The notes under the pieces are model-generated. The model was not told the DNA's origin. It worked only from the letters and a program-made list of their open reading frames with translations, and made no database searches. From Hypholoma sublateritium FD-334 SS-4 (Eukaryota > Basidiomycota > Agaricomycetes > Agaricales > Strophariaceae): a stretch of DNA of 64,000 bases. Position 1 is the first letter of the stretch. Each line of letters starts with the position of its first letter. A program made the position numbers and the translations under genes. Shown here piece by piece: positions 1-12,593 of the stretch. The stretch lies in NCBI GenBank assembly GCA_000827495.1, contig KN817595.1:62001-126000 (forward strand), in the 5' to 3' direction.

Positions 1-1944
1 TCCGCGCAACAACGGGTAGTACGACCTGTAACAGCCAGACGTAAACGAAGGACGAAAATATTGTAGTCAGTGTGTAGAAAAATGCAGCGGTGGCACATCC
101 ATAAGGAGGGAAGCGAGTAGTAGAAAACTTACGTCGTCCCAATTTCCTTCCCCCGGGACGGGCTGGGTCCAAGAAGGGATGGCATAAGCCATATCCTCAC
201 CATCATCACCCGGGGTGGGATAGTACGCCACACTCCCTCTATTCCCCCCCTCATCTCTCTTCCCGGGCAAAGTTTTAGACTTGGCCACTTTAGGCGCTCC
301 TCCGCGCAATATCTTCGACGCAGGCGAAGCGCCACGCTTCTGCGCCGACACAGGCGATGTGGTGTTCGCGTAGTTCATCTGCCGCGAATTTGACGATGAG
401 GAGGGCGCCGGTGGTGGAGATGACGATTTCGACGCGCTGAATTGGGAGCTCCCTCCTATCGCAGGCGACGAATTCACGGTTGAGCGCGACTCCGATGATC
501 GGCGAGAGGAGGGGCCAGGTATTCGCGTGGGCGGGGGGCTACTGGGGTGCTGCTGTCGCGAAGACGGCCGGGGCAGCATGCTGGCTGTGGGTGTCGTGCT
601 GCGAAACTCGTGGGCTCCGGCTACCGTCGTCCATTCCGTCGAGGGCGTAGACACGTCGCCCACACCAGGCAAGTAAGCGTATGCACCGCCGTCATATGCA
701 TCGGAGACGGACTGGATCTCGGAGCCTTCACCATCAAGATCTGTCAATGGGTGCTCGTCAAGAACGCGGCCGGCATCGTCGATAATCTCCTCGTCGAGGT
801 AAAGACTTCCCCGCTCGCGTTCTTTGTTTGTGATGCCCGCGATACTACCTGCGCGTTTCCGAGATCGAGGTGTAGCTTCTTCGGCATTCATAGGGGCCAT
901 CCTCTTTGCAGCCTGCTTACTTTCGATCATATGTCCGTAGTTGGCAATATCCAGCATCTCCTGCCTCCGGCCAACTCTCAGTTCACCGACCCCGCCGTTC
1001 CTCGACACCTCCCCACGATACCAATGTTCGTACGGTCGCTCTTCCGATTCGGTGGATGCACGTGGCGGACTTTCTTCGACAGCCGCGTTCCAATTGCTTG
1101 GTTGAGTGAAGCCAGACGACATGGTCGAATCGGTTGGAAATGGCGGAGACTCATTCAGTAGTCCAGGGGTTTGGCGGGTGCTGCGGCTCGATAACTCGAC
1201 CGTGGTTTGAGTGGACGATGATGGAATTATGCCTCTTTGAGCACCTCGCTGATCTGATAGGGTCTGGGAAGGTAGCTCCGGAGACATCGAATACGGCTTC
1301 ACGGCAGTATCCTGGCTGTACCCATTTGCATAAGGAGAGTTGGCGGAGCTGGAAGGAACAGATATGGGAGTCCGTGACGCTTTCGGTATTCGTGTGGGCT
1401 TTATGTCGACGGGGCGAGGGGATAGGGAGCGCACTGGGTTGGCGGGTTTAGAAGTGTTTGGCTTCGACCGCCCATTTCCATTTGCGTGGCCGTTAGCAGC
1501 GTCTGAGGCGTATGGCGAAGAGTACGTCCGCGCCCGTTGGAACTCTGTCTTCACACTTGGCTTCGCTGCAGCCGACCCATTGACGCGGGGGGTGGTAGAA
1601 GTGGTACGATTGGGAGTTTCCTGCCGTTGATACGATATTTGCAGTGCTTGTGTCAAGCTGTAGGGTTGTTGTGAGGAGTTCGTCTGTGCTGAAATCTGTT
1701 TTTGCCAGCTGGTATTGTCTGCGCTGGTGGAGTAATTCGCGCTGGACGGTTCATCCATGGATGATAGAGAAATGGCCGACATCCGTCGTGCCAGTGTTCG
1801 GCTCTCGCTCTCCAGCCCTGCTTTCGGGGTCAACATCGTTTCTTTCACTTTGAACACAGGCGACATACGTTTTCGAAGGGCCGGGACCACCTCTTCGTCC
1901 CATGAAGGCCCAGCTAAGCGCGATGACTGCGTTAAAGTCATCAT
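1..1944 (-). CDS. Serine/proline-rich disordered fungal protein, N-terminal part
   Basis: ATG at 1944; exon 1 spans 133-1944 (604 codons). It ends at a GTAAGT donor (127-132); the intron runs 26-132 and the next exon (1-25) continues off the window in frame. I do not recognise the protein. Most of it is low complexity, rich in Ser, Pro, Thr and Arg, with no membrane segment or signal peptide. The ordered-looking parts are a patch around residues 300-345 (EHWYRGEVSRNGG, then a heptad-like stretch ending YGHMIESKQAAKRM) and two short related motifs: SWDEEVVPALRKR near the N-terminus and NWDDVVLPVVAR spanning the exon 1/2 junction. The junction restores the second motif, which supports both the intron and the frame. 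Function unknown; a scaffold or polarity-type protein would fit the composition, but that is only a guess. Confidence 0.7.
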
Positions 1945-3439
1945 GGTGGCAGACTAGGAACAAATGGCAGGCTGGTGCGATAACGAGCGTTTGAGTGCTC
2001 TGGCCACCCTGTGGGTGTCCTCGGGCGTCCGCAGTCGGGCGGGAAGGAAGGAAAGGGTAGAGAGACGATTCAAGAAACGGCTGGTGGAGGATGGCAAGAA
2101 CTTCCGACCAAAACGCTCGTGGGAATCTTACCAACGTTCGGCCTCTTTGCTTTTCGAGCTAAGGAGCGTGCATCTTATCTCTTGACATCCATCCAACTGT
2201 ACTCATTTCAGTATCCTTCATGACTGGACTCTCAAGCTGTATTTCTGATTGATTCTCCGTCTCAACCGCGTCGGTGACGCCTCAGCAGCCCTCTGACAAC
2301 AAAACCGACCGATCTATTTCAGTGCGCGGTTCCTTGGACACCAGTTTTTCGCTGTTACGAGGACTCAGTTGTTCGTCTTTCTAATTTTTATCAGCATCTC
2401 TAGGTATGAAACATCGACTAACATTCACAGGCTTCTGCACTATGTCTGCTCAGTTGCCAGATTGGCTTTCTTTGACTTTCCTGTGGGCTGTCTATACCCT
2501 GGAACATCGCCTCGTGATGCGTTGATGCGCTATGACTTCGCTGATAACTGGTAATCATGGCCCCCCTGGAATCTCGCAAACACCTGCGGGGCGTCTTTGG
2601 CTGAACTGTCAATGAAATCTACATCCACGGAGGCGCAGCGGAAGGCGTGGTGACCCCTTACGTACACCCCAGTGGCATACCGCCAAGAGTATCCGTCAAT
2701 AAGCGCTGCAGGGACCCAGCGGGAACAAACTCTACTTATCCTGTCCTTTCAGGCCCCACAATTAAGGGAGTGGATACTGATTCTCCAGCCAGCTATTAGC
2801 CATCCATTATCCTTTACGGGTATCGAGCATGGTCAAGCTGCGCTGACACCTGGCGCCCATGACTCCCCTGTATTTCTCCTAGCTCTCAAAACCCTAGAGG
2901 CCACCTTGCCTTTCTGGAATGTGCTGCCGCTTTGTCTCTTCATGTTATTTCTGCTCTTGAAACTGGTCAAAACATGGGGCGTCCCAATTTTTAATACCAC
3001 AGCGCACGATGTCTCCACGCTTCGCTGCATTCCAAACCCTCTGTCGACATCACTCCGTGGTATCAAACATTCAGAAAATGCCTTCTGCGGCTACCTGCTT
3101 ATGAACACGAGGAGAGTGTACGGCTAAGGTGATTCACATCTCGATACGCAAAAAGCACGCAGCACGTTTATTCCCAAAGCGAGCTCCAACATGCAGCAAC
3201 ACTCGTCAAGAGCCGTCAAGAGCTGTCAACGAAATGACTTGTATTTGTTTCACCTCATGAAATTGAGGACCCTCTCCTTTCATCTTAGGTGGTCGGTGAG
3301 GCTTAGCGAGCGACTCCCTAGTCTCCGTGGCGAGGCGCTCCTGCAGGGTCCTTGCTGCGTATGAGGCTTCGCCTTTGAAAAGGTTGAGGGTTTGGAAGTT
3401 GCGGAGTCAATTTTCTTTTCCTCCTCTTCACTTTCTTAA
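1945..3439. other. Intergenic region between divergent genes
   Basis: About 1.5 kb between the start of the minus-strand disordered protein and the start of the plus-strand MFS gene. It should hold both promoters. I see no ORF with an ATG and family resemblance, no RNA gene and no obvious repeat. A 151-codon plus-strand ORF at 2672-3127 starts at GTG and was rejected. Confidence 0.5.
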
Positions 3440-5217
3440 ATGTCCATCAACTCCAGAAACACCACACTCAATGGTGACGTCCAAATTACCGTATGCAAGG
3501 ACGTCGAGGAATACGAAGAGGCTCCCCATCACCCAGTCTCAGGTAGCACGTTGACTCTTGCAGGAGGACCTACGAAGGAATTTATCTATTTTCCTGTGCC
3601 GCCGTACCTACGGCACTCGCCTGGAGAAGATATCCACTTCAGTCTGGGCACTGTTTGTCTTTTGAGCTTTTGTACCATTTTTCGTAAGTGAGATTAAATG
3701 AATTTCATTTCATTTCGGCACTAGACTGACGAATCTCGTATTTTTGGCACAGTGGTTGCCAATTTGGCATACGCCCAGCCGTTATTGAGTAGGTTGCTAT
3801 TTTCGTTTGATGTGGCATAGTTATGACGGAGGCTTTACAGTTCAGATATCAAGAACGTTCGGTGTGTCTCTCGACAAAGTATCGCAGTAAGCTGTTTCTG
3901 CATCGTCATCGATGTAATTTTAACGTCGTGACCAGGATACCAACAACGATTGAGGCTGGGTAGGAGTCCTCCGCTATACGTACCCGCTTCAGAACATTCT
4001 TACTCAATTTCACGAACAGATATGCTACTGGCATAATATTGCTCTCCCCGCTCGGCGACACTATTCGACGGCGACAACTATCCCTTATTTTAATATTCAT
4101 CTCAGCCTCTCTTACCGTTGGCCTTGCGCTTACTCACTCCTTCGTGATATTCCGCATCATCGCGTTCTTAATGGGCATGAGCACGGTCTCCCCCCAAATC
4201 ATAATCACGCTCGCCAGAGATCACGCGCACCCATCGCGCAAAGCTATGTTTTACTCCATCATTCTCTCCGGGTACCTCTCCGGAATACTCGCCGCACGCC
4301 TCATCAGCGGCGCCATAGCGCAGTCCGTCAACTGGCGCTTCGTATTTTACTTCTCCTTCGCCATGCAGTACACCATCCTGGTGCTACTATACTTCACCCT
4401 GCCCGACATCCCGGAGAAGAACAAGCATCTGGGGTATCGCGAGATCGTCTGGACCATGGCCAAGCACGCCGTCACCGAGCCGGTCGTTGTGCAGAGTGAA
4501 CTCATTAGCATGGCGCTCGGGATTGCTGTGTCGGCGTACGCAGTCACCCTGACATTCCTCCTCGGAAAGGCACCGTACAATTTCTCCACGTACGCCATAT
4601 CCTTACTCATCGGCAAGATCTTGACTAACTCTGATTTCCACTATATCCAGTCTCAAAATTGGCCTCTTTGGCCTCACCGACCTGACCGGGATCTTCCTCA
4701 GTCCATTCGCAGGCTACTTCGTAGACCACATCTCCCCGTGGGCAGCCCTCCTCATATCGTGCACCGCGCTCGCCCTCTTCGAGACCATCGAAGTGGCGAC
4801 CGGTGGCAAAATCCTCGCTGCGCTCATCGTACGGTGCATCGGGATCGACATACTCCGGCAGCTGCAGTACGTCGCGCTCTCAGCGTACATCTACACGTGA
4901 GTGGCAGTCTTCCCAGTGTTTTTGGTACGTCGGAGCGCTCACCACGATTGTTCTCGGCAGGGTGTCGGTAGGGCATGCGTCGCGGCTGAACGCGCTCCTA
5001 GTACTGTCGGTAAGCTTGAAAATGATCCTTGTATCTAGATTGCATCGCATAATGGCTGATTGTGCCTTTTTAGTACTACCTGGGGCAGATTGTAGGCACT
5101 GTGGCCGGGACGAAAATCTTCGTTGCCCGCGGAGCACGAGCAGCTGCTATCCTCGGGTTGGCATGCTATTTGGCTCAGATTATTGTAGTTTTCGTAAGAA
5201 GACCACGCAAGAAATAA
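3440..5217 (+). CDS. Major facilitator superfamily transporter (drug/solute efflux type)
   Basis: Eight exons: 3440-3683, 3753-3788, 3841-3886, 3936-3959, 4020-4589, 4651-4896, 4961-5009 and 5074-5217, giving 452 residues. After a hydrophilic N-terminus of about 65 residues the protein is almost all membrane helices. The first MFS half carries LAYAQPLL, an FGVS..KVSQIPT segment and, after TM2, SPLGDTIRRR, the classic MFS loop 2-3 signature. The second half has IGLFGLTDLTGIFLSPFAG and a second loop, SRLNALLVLS. It ends in a short basic tail (RRPRKK). This pattern resembles the bacterial-like arabinose-efflux/YnfM subgroup that is common in basidiomycetes. It probably exports a small molecule at the plasma membrane; the substrate cannot be read from sequence. 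The 4590-4650 intron was chosen because only that donor (GTACGC) keeps the NFST-LKIGLF junction in phase. Confidence 0.88.
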
Positions 5218-5607
5218 AAACGAAATCGCTATGGTGAACAAAATATTTGGAGGAATAATTTATATATGTACATACACAGTTTCAGTGATCAAGAGACATT
5301 GTAGTTATAGGTTATCAGTATGTTTATGTCCGATGATCATGACGACGTCCAGGAGAGCTAGCCAATGTACTTGCTTGTATAAGGGCATGGGAAGACAAAA
5401 CAGGCGCACGATGGGTATTCACGGTAGAATGCGGCTCTGTGCTTGGGCTGAGGCCCACTCTTGGGCGGAGAGTACAGTAAAGCCCGAGTTAGTAGATGAC
5501 CTGAATCTCTCAAAATAGAAGTAATCATGCGGGTCCTGAGGATCGTTTATTTCATGGCTGTGCGCGCAGATTTAGTGAGCTGTACCCAAGTAGGTAAAGC
5601 GGCCTAC

Positions 5608-7954
5608 TCACATCGTTATGACGTGGTCGACCGCAGACTGTTTGCACGCTTGGTGGTGCAAGTGCGTCGCACAGTGACCGCAAACCCAGCTGCGGTCAAG
5701 GTGCAGCCATTTCTGGTCCTCGCGCTCTTTTTCGATGACTTTGGCGGTATCGGCAGGAGAGAGAATGTACCACGGGATAGATCTCAAAAATCCGTGGGCG
5801 GTCATGACATGGCAGACCTATGAAAGAATGCCCATGAGCATTGCAAAGACAATGGCCGTGCTAGCATATGATGAACTCACCGCTTCACGCCAGCCAAAAC
5901 CGACGATATATAGAGAATTGTCTTCGAACCTGAGCTCCTCGCATTGAGCGCACATGAACCTTAGACCCGCCGCATCCAATTCTGCTACCGACGCATGTTT
6001 GTCCAGTCCGGCGCATTGTGCAAGTAATCTTGCGTGCGACGAAGCTGTCGTGTTGAATTCAAAATTGGCGCCCAAGTCCACTGGCTGAACATTTGCGCTC
6101 ATAAGTTGAAGGCCTTCCTGCTCATCATTGCAATGATGTGATGCAATTTCGTCGAAACCGAATATGATTCGAGGGCTACGAATGCCGGCGTTAGTCCTGC
6201 ACGACGCCCGGCATTCAAAGGCTGCAGCAACACTATTGAGTAGGAGTATGGTCTCCGCCGAATCGGCCTGCCCACTGGATGTGGTGGACTCGGACATTCC
6301 AGCAAGCATTTTGCCTCCGAATGCCACTTGCATCGCCTCCAACCTCGCCGACAGTAACTCAGGCAAGCGGTTGATGCAGTCCGCATAGGCATCCGTTGTC
6401 ATATGAGCCACATCAGAATCTGTGTCGACGAGCGCGGCAAAGCAATCGAATCGACAGATATCTATCGTCCGGGGAAGGTATTTCCACTGACGTGGCAGCA
6501 GCGATTCCTTGTACTCATTATAGAGCCTATGCACAATATTTCGGCGGTCGATTCTCAATTTCTCGTACTGCCACCTGAGTCGGGCTTGCTTTACTGGTTC
6601 AGCCAGATTCTCGAGCCGAGGTCGGATTTGTTGCCACACTGCAGATTGGCATCTTGTTCTATACATCCGAATTGCATGTAATACAGAAACTTACTGCGGT
6701 CGGTGAGCTCAGTTCTTTTGTGGCATTCAGGATGGTTCTTTACAATATTGAGGTCGCTTTCTGAGTAACCAAGTTCGATCATCTTGTCAATGATTCTGAG
6801 GGGTGGCGTCGATTCAACGGCGGTGAGGTATGTATATTGGCTCAGGAAACGCACTTTTGTTTCCGCTTGTTCACGGCAAGTCGGATATCTTGCATGTGTT
6901 GGCGATGCGTGTCAACTTCCCACATTTCCAAGCGGGTGACATCCTGGAACATAACTGAGATCAGCGTCATCTGGAGCGTAAAATATCGCCCTACAGCTTG
7001 AATCCTTTCAACATCAGCGATTCGCTCAGCTTTAAAAGCCTCCAGACTGTCCTTCGCATCTGGATGGCCGTTTATGATATTCGCCTTCAAAAAGGACAAT
7101 CTTTGAAGCATGTCGTCAACATCATCTTTCCAGTAATAATGACAAGATGCCCGTGTTCCACTGGTCCACGGTGTTCCATTCTCTGACGCGAGCTTGAGGA
7201 AATGATAACCGGAGAATGCAAATGTATACGCACTATGTGTGGAAGGTAGAAGCTCGAGAACAGATGTGTCGGCGCCGGGAAAATGCAGTCTCAACCTCGT
7301 TTTCGCAACAAGGCTGATAAATATTTTAGTAATTATTTCACGTTTATGTGTTGGTGACCCACTTTCTCTTCTTGCAGTAGGCACATACCCGACGTCTCAT
7401 ATGAAAATCAATTTTTCTGATATTCGGATTATAGCAGCTCTTCATCCATCGCACAATCAGAATGGCAACTTTTCACAGCGTCGAACACGAAAGCAGAGGT
7501 GCTGACCTGACAATTGCGTCCAAAAATCAGGGACGCCCAACGCAATTCAGTGAAATCACTGGGACAAGCAGGTCCCCCGGCGCGCTTTCTTGAAGTTATC
7601 CAGACACTTCTTGCCTGGGAAGAAAGCAGGGTACACCGGAAAAGCTGGTTCGTCTTTGACATAGCCAGCAGGTCCCTGGGAGCCAGATATCCAAGGATCT
7701 AAGTTTTTATTCAATTTCGTCGGAAAGCGTTCGCCACTCGAAGAGAAAGCGCGCACCTCGAATACGATATCGAGAGGCATCGTTGGCAGAAGATTGAGGT
7801 TTTGCTTAAGCTTCAAAGTACTCCCGAGTCGGTGGTCGGACTTCGCAGAGAGCTTGGCCTTCTTGGGGAGGGACCGCAGTGCATCCACTGCGCCGTTTGA
7901 CTGTGTGCTTTCTCGCTCGTATGTACTTCCTTCATCGATGTGAGTGGTGTCCAT
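5608..7954 (-). CDS. Agaricomycete F-box domain protein
   Basis: Seven exons on the minus strand: 7757-7954, 7507-7698, 7363-7439, 6855-7313, 6695-6795, 5881-6638 and 5608-5817, giving 664 residues. The F-box starts near residue 55 (LLPTMPLDIVFE, then ILGYLAPRDLLAMSKT across the first intron). It is followed by the cysteine cluster usual in this mushroom family (NCQSCYNPN..., RRRVCAYCKK) and by HFPGADTSVLELLP. The long C-terminal part has scattered cysteines and a last finger-like CGHC. In the family the F-box binds Skp1 in SCF ubiquitin ligases, with a variable substrate-binding region; this copy's target is unknown. Such genes are amplified in Agaricomycetes and often poorly conserved. The last exon could instead splice at 5612 and end at 5552, changing only the last few residues. 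Confidence 0.8.
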
Positions 7955-8316
7955 GCTGAATGCACTGGGGAACAGAGACTATTGGTCGCGAGCCTGTGTG
8001 CCTGATTATGTTTGCCCCAAAACAAAGCATAACTCAGTACAACAACCACTGATGGCGAGCCTTATCTTGAACAAGTCTATCAAAATGCCTCATGTATTCC
8101 CGCCTTGCAGCGCTTGCAGGTTGTAGTAGCGCCTGCGGACCTCTGCGGACCAGTGTCCTTGGGCCCTTTCGAGTGGCTCAAATTGCCAAGAACAAGCTAC
8201 GGACTGCGACGGACCGCTGCGCAAACTAAATCGGGAAACTCACAAATGCCCTCCGCAGGATCTGCACTGATCTGGACCGATCTGCACTGCATGCAACTGC
8301 CCGTCGATCGTTCGGC

Positions 8317-8322
8317 TATAAA
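8317..8322 (+). promoter_or_regulatory. TATA box upstream of the RTA1-type gene
   Basis: TATAAA in the context GGCTATAAAACA lies about 130 nt before the ATG at 8448, a usual distance for a fungal TATA promoter. The 493-nt interval 7955-8447 is shared with the divergent F-box gene. I see no matching element facing the other way. Confidence 0.5.
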
Positions 8323-8447
8323 ACATCTTGGGTATTGTATCCGAGACGAGATGTAAAGAAATTGTATAAAGTCCGTGGCCGCATTTTCGTGTTCACCACC
8401 CCTCCAACCACCGCTCGCGTATTCCGACACTGAGCTACAAAGATACC

Positions 8448-9827
8448 ATGTCTGGAGTCTTCGATATCAGTAAGACCATTTCGCGAGATTCGCGATGCTA
8501 ACTTGCTCATTCGCCTTACAACTAAACAGATGCCGACGAGTCCCGTTACGGTTATACACCATCCAGAGTGGCCACCATCGTATTCGTCGTCCTATTTGGC
8601 ATTTCCTCCAGTAGGTCGACCAGGAAAAAATGGGCGACTACTGTCTGCTAATACTATGATTAGTTCTTCACCTAGGACAAGCGGTCAAATATCGGACATG
8701 GTTCATGCTTATCACTGCCTTTCTTTCCGGGGTTATGGAAACGGTGGGATGGGCAGCGCGGTTCTATTCGAGCTTTCATCCGACAAACACGATGGCGTAC
8801 ACAATACAGTGAGTTTGTGTGTTTTTACGCGTACATGATCGCTTCAATTATTTCAACAGGACGTCGGTCCTCGTTCTGGCACCAACCCCCCTCCTCGCAG
8901 CCAACTTCGTGATATTTGGACGACTTATTCGCCAACTTGGAGAGAGATACAGTCGAATTAAGCCTAGATTTTGTGAGTCTCGGTGAAACGCCCTGGACTG
9001 TATGCAATTACTGATTAACGTTGACATTGAAGACACGATACTATTTACATCATGTGTAAGCTTTTCCATGCTCTTGTGAAAATTTCATCTCACATAAACG
9101 ACAGGATGTCTTCTCTATTCTTATTCAAGGAAGTGGTGGAGGTCTTGCCGCAAGTGCCAAAACCGTAAATGGCGCTCGTTTGGTGCGTATTGTAGCTCCA
9201 TTTCGGCTGCTAATATCTAATGGATGTGTTAAAAGGGTGGCAATATTGTCTTGGCCGGTATCACTATTCAAGCTAGTAAGACTCCAATATCATTCACATA
9301 GACCTCATCTTACTCAACGATGTCGTATATTTCAGTCATCATTGTTGGATTTTCTCTGTGTGCCATCGAGTACTTTGTGCGCTACAGGACAGCCACACGT
9401 ACCCAAAGCGATTTCAGGTTGGTCGCTACCGATGAACCAAGCAATGCAAGCCAGGAACTACTTCCTGGAAGGTTTACGCCCGAACTTCAACGCTTAACAT
9501 GGGCTCTCATCGGAAGCACTACATTCTTGTTTATTCGGTAAGCTCAGTTCTGTGTGCTATCGGATACAGAACAACGCGTAACTAGTATTTATTTAGTTCC
9601 GTCTACCGAATCGTCGAACTATCAGGTGGATGGGACGGGCGAATCATGCGGATGGAAATCTTGTTCAGTAAGCCATCTAGCTCGTTCATTGTATCCAGTG
9701 TTTCTGACATCCCATAGACATATTGGACGGAGCAATGATAGTCTTGGCCATATACTGCACGATCATTGTGCATCCAGGACCGGCTCTCGGACCTTCGAAG
9801 GCAAGGAACGACCGACCAATTGCTTGA
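8448..9827 (+). CDS. RTA1-like seven-transmembrane protein (lipid-translocating exporter family)
   Basis: Ten exons: 8448-8469, 8530-8610, 8664-8808, 8860-8972, 9033-9055, 9105-9182, 9236-9275, 9336-9537, 9597-9667 and 9718-9827, giving 294 residues. The joined protein matches the fungal RTA1/RSB1 family along its length: an early YGYTPS..A motif, GWAARFYSS, a TM region ending in ANFVIFGRLI, DVFSILIQGSGGGLAA, and the C-terminal signature RSVYRIVELSGGWDGRI followed by LDGAMIVLAI. Seven hydrophobic segments can be counted. Family members act at the plasma membrane in sphingoid-base or drug resistance. The transported lipid, and whether the protein really transports at all, is not shown by sequence. 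The first exon is only 22 nt and the fifth 23 nt. Confidence 0.9.
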
Positions 9828-10745
9828 GAGTGGTTGTGCCAACTATTAGAGCGAATACATATACCCCGATTGTGATGGCAATCTTTATAATATACACCGT
9901 ATACGCTTCAGAATATGCAGTATTGTCATAATAATCATGGCAACATCCTCGAGCGCAAGGATAATTTTGTGTTAGACCCCACCTATTCATCCCCTTGCAC
10001 GCCTCTCGATCGGCCGTCCCGACCGCGTTATTTAAGATGCCGATCGTAGTTTCTATTTCGGTCGCGCAGCTTATTATCCCCGCACCAATGCTCGACGCTC
10101 GTCAACCGCCGGTGTTCCAGAAATAGCTCACCCAATGTTTGCAAGGCTCTTAATAGGCGCTCGACCGTCGTGAAGTCCTCTCGGTAGCTCAGCGCTTCTT
10201 CTCGTCTCCGACCGTATTAGGCGCTCCGGGGTACCTCACATCGATAGCGTTCTCAGTCTAAGGTTGGTCTAAGGCTCGCGTGCTTGCCGAGGGATTAGTA
10301 CTTTAGTTTTGTCCTCCATATCACCGTGCATAGAAGTGCCTGAGTCGGGTGCAGGTTTAGGCCAAGCGATACGTCGAATCCATCAGATCTACCAGGCGTG
10401 GCCAGGGGATTTCTGATTTCCTTTCCGTCCGCAGGCGTCCGCGGGGGCAGTGCCCAGTTCATGCTGCGCGCAGCGGCCCGCCGGGGGACTCCATTGCATC
10501 AGCGCCTTGAGTCAGCATGCGCCGCGCCGCCCCAAATGCCCCTAAGTAAAAGTGGCATCGCCGCCCAGAAAATTGATAAGTATTATTGGGGGATTGGATT
10601 GAGACTCGGAAGAACGTTGGAATAACTTGAAGCTCGAAAGCCACATTTGGAATGTGGAGTGACAGTAAATCGCGTGACGTAACACACCAACGCGTCGGGG
10701 ATTATCACACTGACTGAGCTTCAAGTTAGCACCACCACCTTCAAA
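9828..10745. other. Intergenic region upstream of FEN1
   Basis: About 0.9 kb between the RTA1-type gene and FEN1, moderately GC-rich with several short CGACCG-type words. I find no supported ORF or RNA gene. The last 60 nt carry a CRE-like TGACGTAA and an ACGCGT box, listed separately. Confidence 0.45.
10690..10695 (+). promoter_or_regulatory. Putative MCB (MluI cell-cycle) box before FEN1
   Basis: ACGCGT lies 51 nt upstream of the FEN1 ATG. In yeasts, MBF binds this hexamer and drives G1/S expression of replication genes, including the FEN1 homologue RAD27. A hexamer is expected by chance many times in 64 kb, so the position and the gene identity carry the argument. Confidence 0.35.
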
Positions 10746-12517
10746 ATGGGAATCAAAGGCCTCACAGCACTTCTTTCTCAACACGCGCCCAACGCGATTA
10801 AAGAGCATGAAATCAAGACGCTTTTCGGCCGCAAAGTCGCTATCGACGCGTCAATGTCGATTTACCAATTCCTCATTGCTGTGCGGCAGCAGGACGGACA
10901 GATGCTACAAAACGAGGCCGGGGAGACAACGAGCCATCTCATGGGCTTCTTCTACCGGACAATTCGAATTGTGGAGAACGGTATTAAGCCCGCATATGTG
11001 TTCGACGGCAAGCCACCAGAGATGAAGAAGGGAGTGGTGAGTCCTTGCATCTTGGCTCGTGCTATGTGGACCACTCACGAAGTGATGCATACAGTTGTCA
11101 AAACGTTTTGAGAAACGAGAGGAGGCCAAGGCTGAAGGAGAAGAAGCAAAAGAGACGGGAACTGTTGAGGACATGGATCGTTTCTCCCGCCGAACAGTCA
11201 AAGTGACGCGCGAACACAACGAAGAATGCCGACGGCTCCTCAAACTCATGGGTATTCCCGTCATCATTGTGCGTGCTTTCTTCAAATACGAAATACTGAC
11301 CGACCAACCTCTCAATGATTAGGCTCCTTCAGAGGCCGAGGCTCAATGTGCCGAGCTCGCTCGTGGAGGAAAGGTCTTCGCAGCAGGCTCAGAGGACATG
11401 GACACCCTCACCTTCAGCGCTCCCATCCTTTTCCGCCATCTCACTTTCTCTGAGGCAAAAAAGCAGCCCATCAGCGAGATCAATCTCCAGGCAGCACTTG
11501 ACGGGCTAGAAATGAACATGAGCCAGGTACATCCGTCGTCTGACTACTTCCCCTATCTATTACTTACAAGTGTCAGTTCACCGACTTGTGCATTCTGCTG
11601 GGCTGCGACTACCTCGAACCCATTAGAGGCGTCGGTCCAAAGTCAGCCCTCAAGCTCATCAAAGAGTACGGTGACCTTGGATCCATCGTCGCCCACCTCC
11701 GGAAGGGGTAAATCTCTACAATGTCTTGAATACCCGCACGCTTACTGGTGTTTCTAGTATGGAGGCCAAACGTGCCGCAAAGGCCCTCGCCGAGGAAGAG
11801 GCAGAGGAAGAAGAGGTCCAACAGTCAGAGGACGAGCCCGCTGCCACCTCCGATATCGAACGCCCAGACGTAGGTGACGACAGTGACAACGACGACGATG
11901 AAAAGAAACCAGCCGCCTCGCAGGAGGCTACTCCGAAGAAGGCCAAAGCCAAACCAAAATCGAAAGCGAAAGGAAAGGGTGCTGCTGGAAAGCGGGCGGG
12001 AGGTATCGTGGTGCCCGAAGATTGGCCGTGGGAGGAGGCGAAGCAAATATTTGAACACCCGGACGTGCTCCCTGCTGATCAAGTAGAGGTGCATTTCATC
12101 ATTACCTTATTTCGTCAGAATTGTTTTATTGACTGTCCGTCTATTAGTTGGAATGGAAGAACCCGGACGTTGAGGGTCTGGTAGACTTCCTGGTGAAGGA
12201 GAAAGGCTTCAAGTACGTTTTCCTTCTCGGCATATTGATCTTGGATAGCTATATGATGTTTCCCAGTGAGGACCGTGTGCGCAAGGGCGCCGAGAAGCTC
12301 CAAAAATTCCTTAACAGCAAGCAACAGGGTCGCTTGGACGGTTTCTTCACAGTAAAACCGAAAGAAAAGGCGGCGCCTGCGAAAGGCAAGGCAGACGCGA
12401 AAGGGAAAAAGCGGAAGGTGCGCTCACCGTTTACTTTTGTCACAAATATGTTGACAGTCCCACGTACAGGGCGACGAGAAAGCGGGGAGCAGTACCAAGA
12501 AGACCAAGACAAAATAA
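10746..12517 (+). CDS. FEN1: Flap endonuclease 1 (RAD27/FEN1)
   Basis: Eight exons: 10746-11036, 11095-11268, 11323-11526, 11577-11707, 11758-12088, 12148-12212, 12267-12417 and 12470-12517, giving 464 residues. FEN1 removes 5' flaps during Okazaki-fragment maturation and long-patch base-excision repair. The N-domain begins [10 protein letters not shown] with the catalytic aspartate in [13 protein letters not shown], then [11 protein letters not shown]. The I-domain has [11 protein letters not shown] and [11 protein letters not shown]; the metal-site CDYL and the helix-hairpin-helix [12 protein letters not shown] follow. The PCNA-interacting box QGRLDGFF is near residue 420, with a basic tail. 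The length exceeds the usual ~380 residues because about 80 acidic then lysine-rich residues (roughly 268-349) are inserted between the hairpin domain and the conserved [10 protein letters not shown] helix. All metal-binding motifs look intact. Confidence 0.97.
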
Positions 12518-12593
12518 TACCATACACCCTTATTCGGTCTGTTCTAATCTTATTTGTGTTTACCAGTCTGGTTTGCTGTCTTATCTATCATCC

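Noticed and set aside
2672..3127. 151-codon plus-strand ORF with one hydrophobic stretch
   Set aside because: It starts at GTG, has no ATG in a useful position, shows no family motif and lies in a divergent promoter region.
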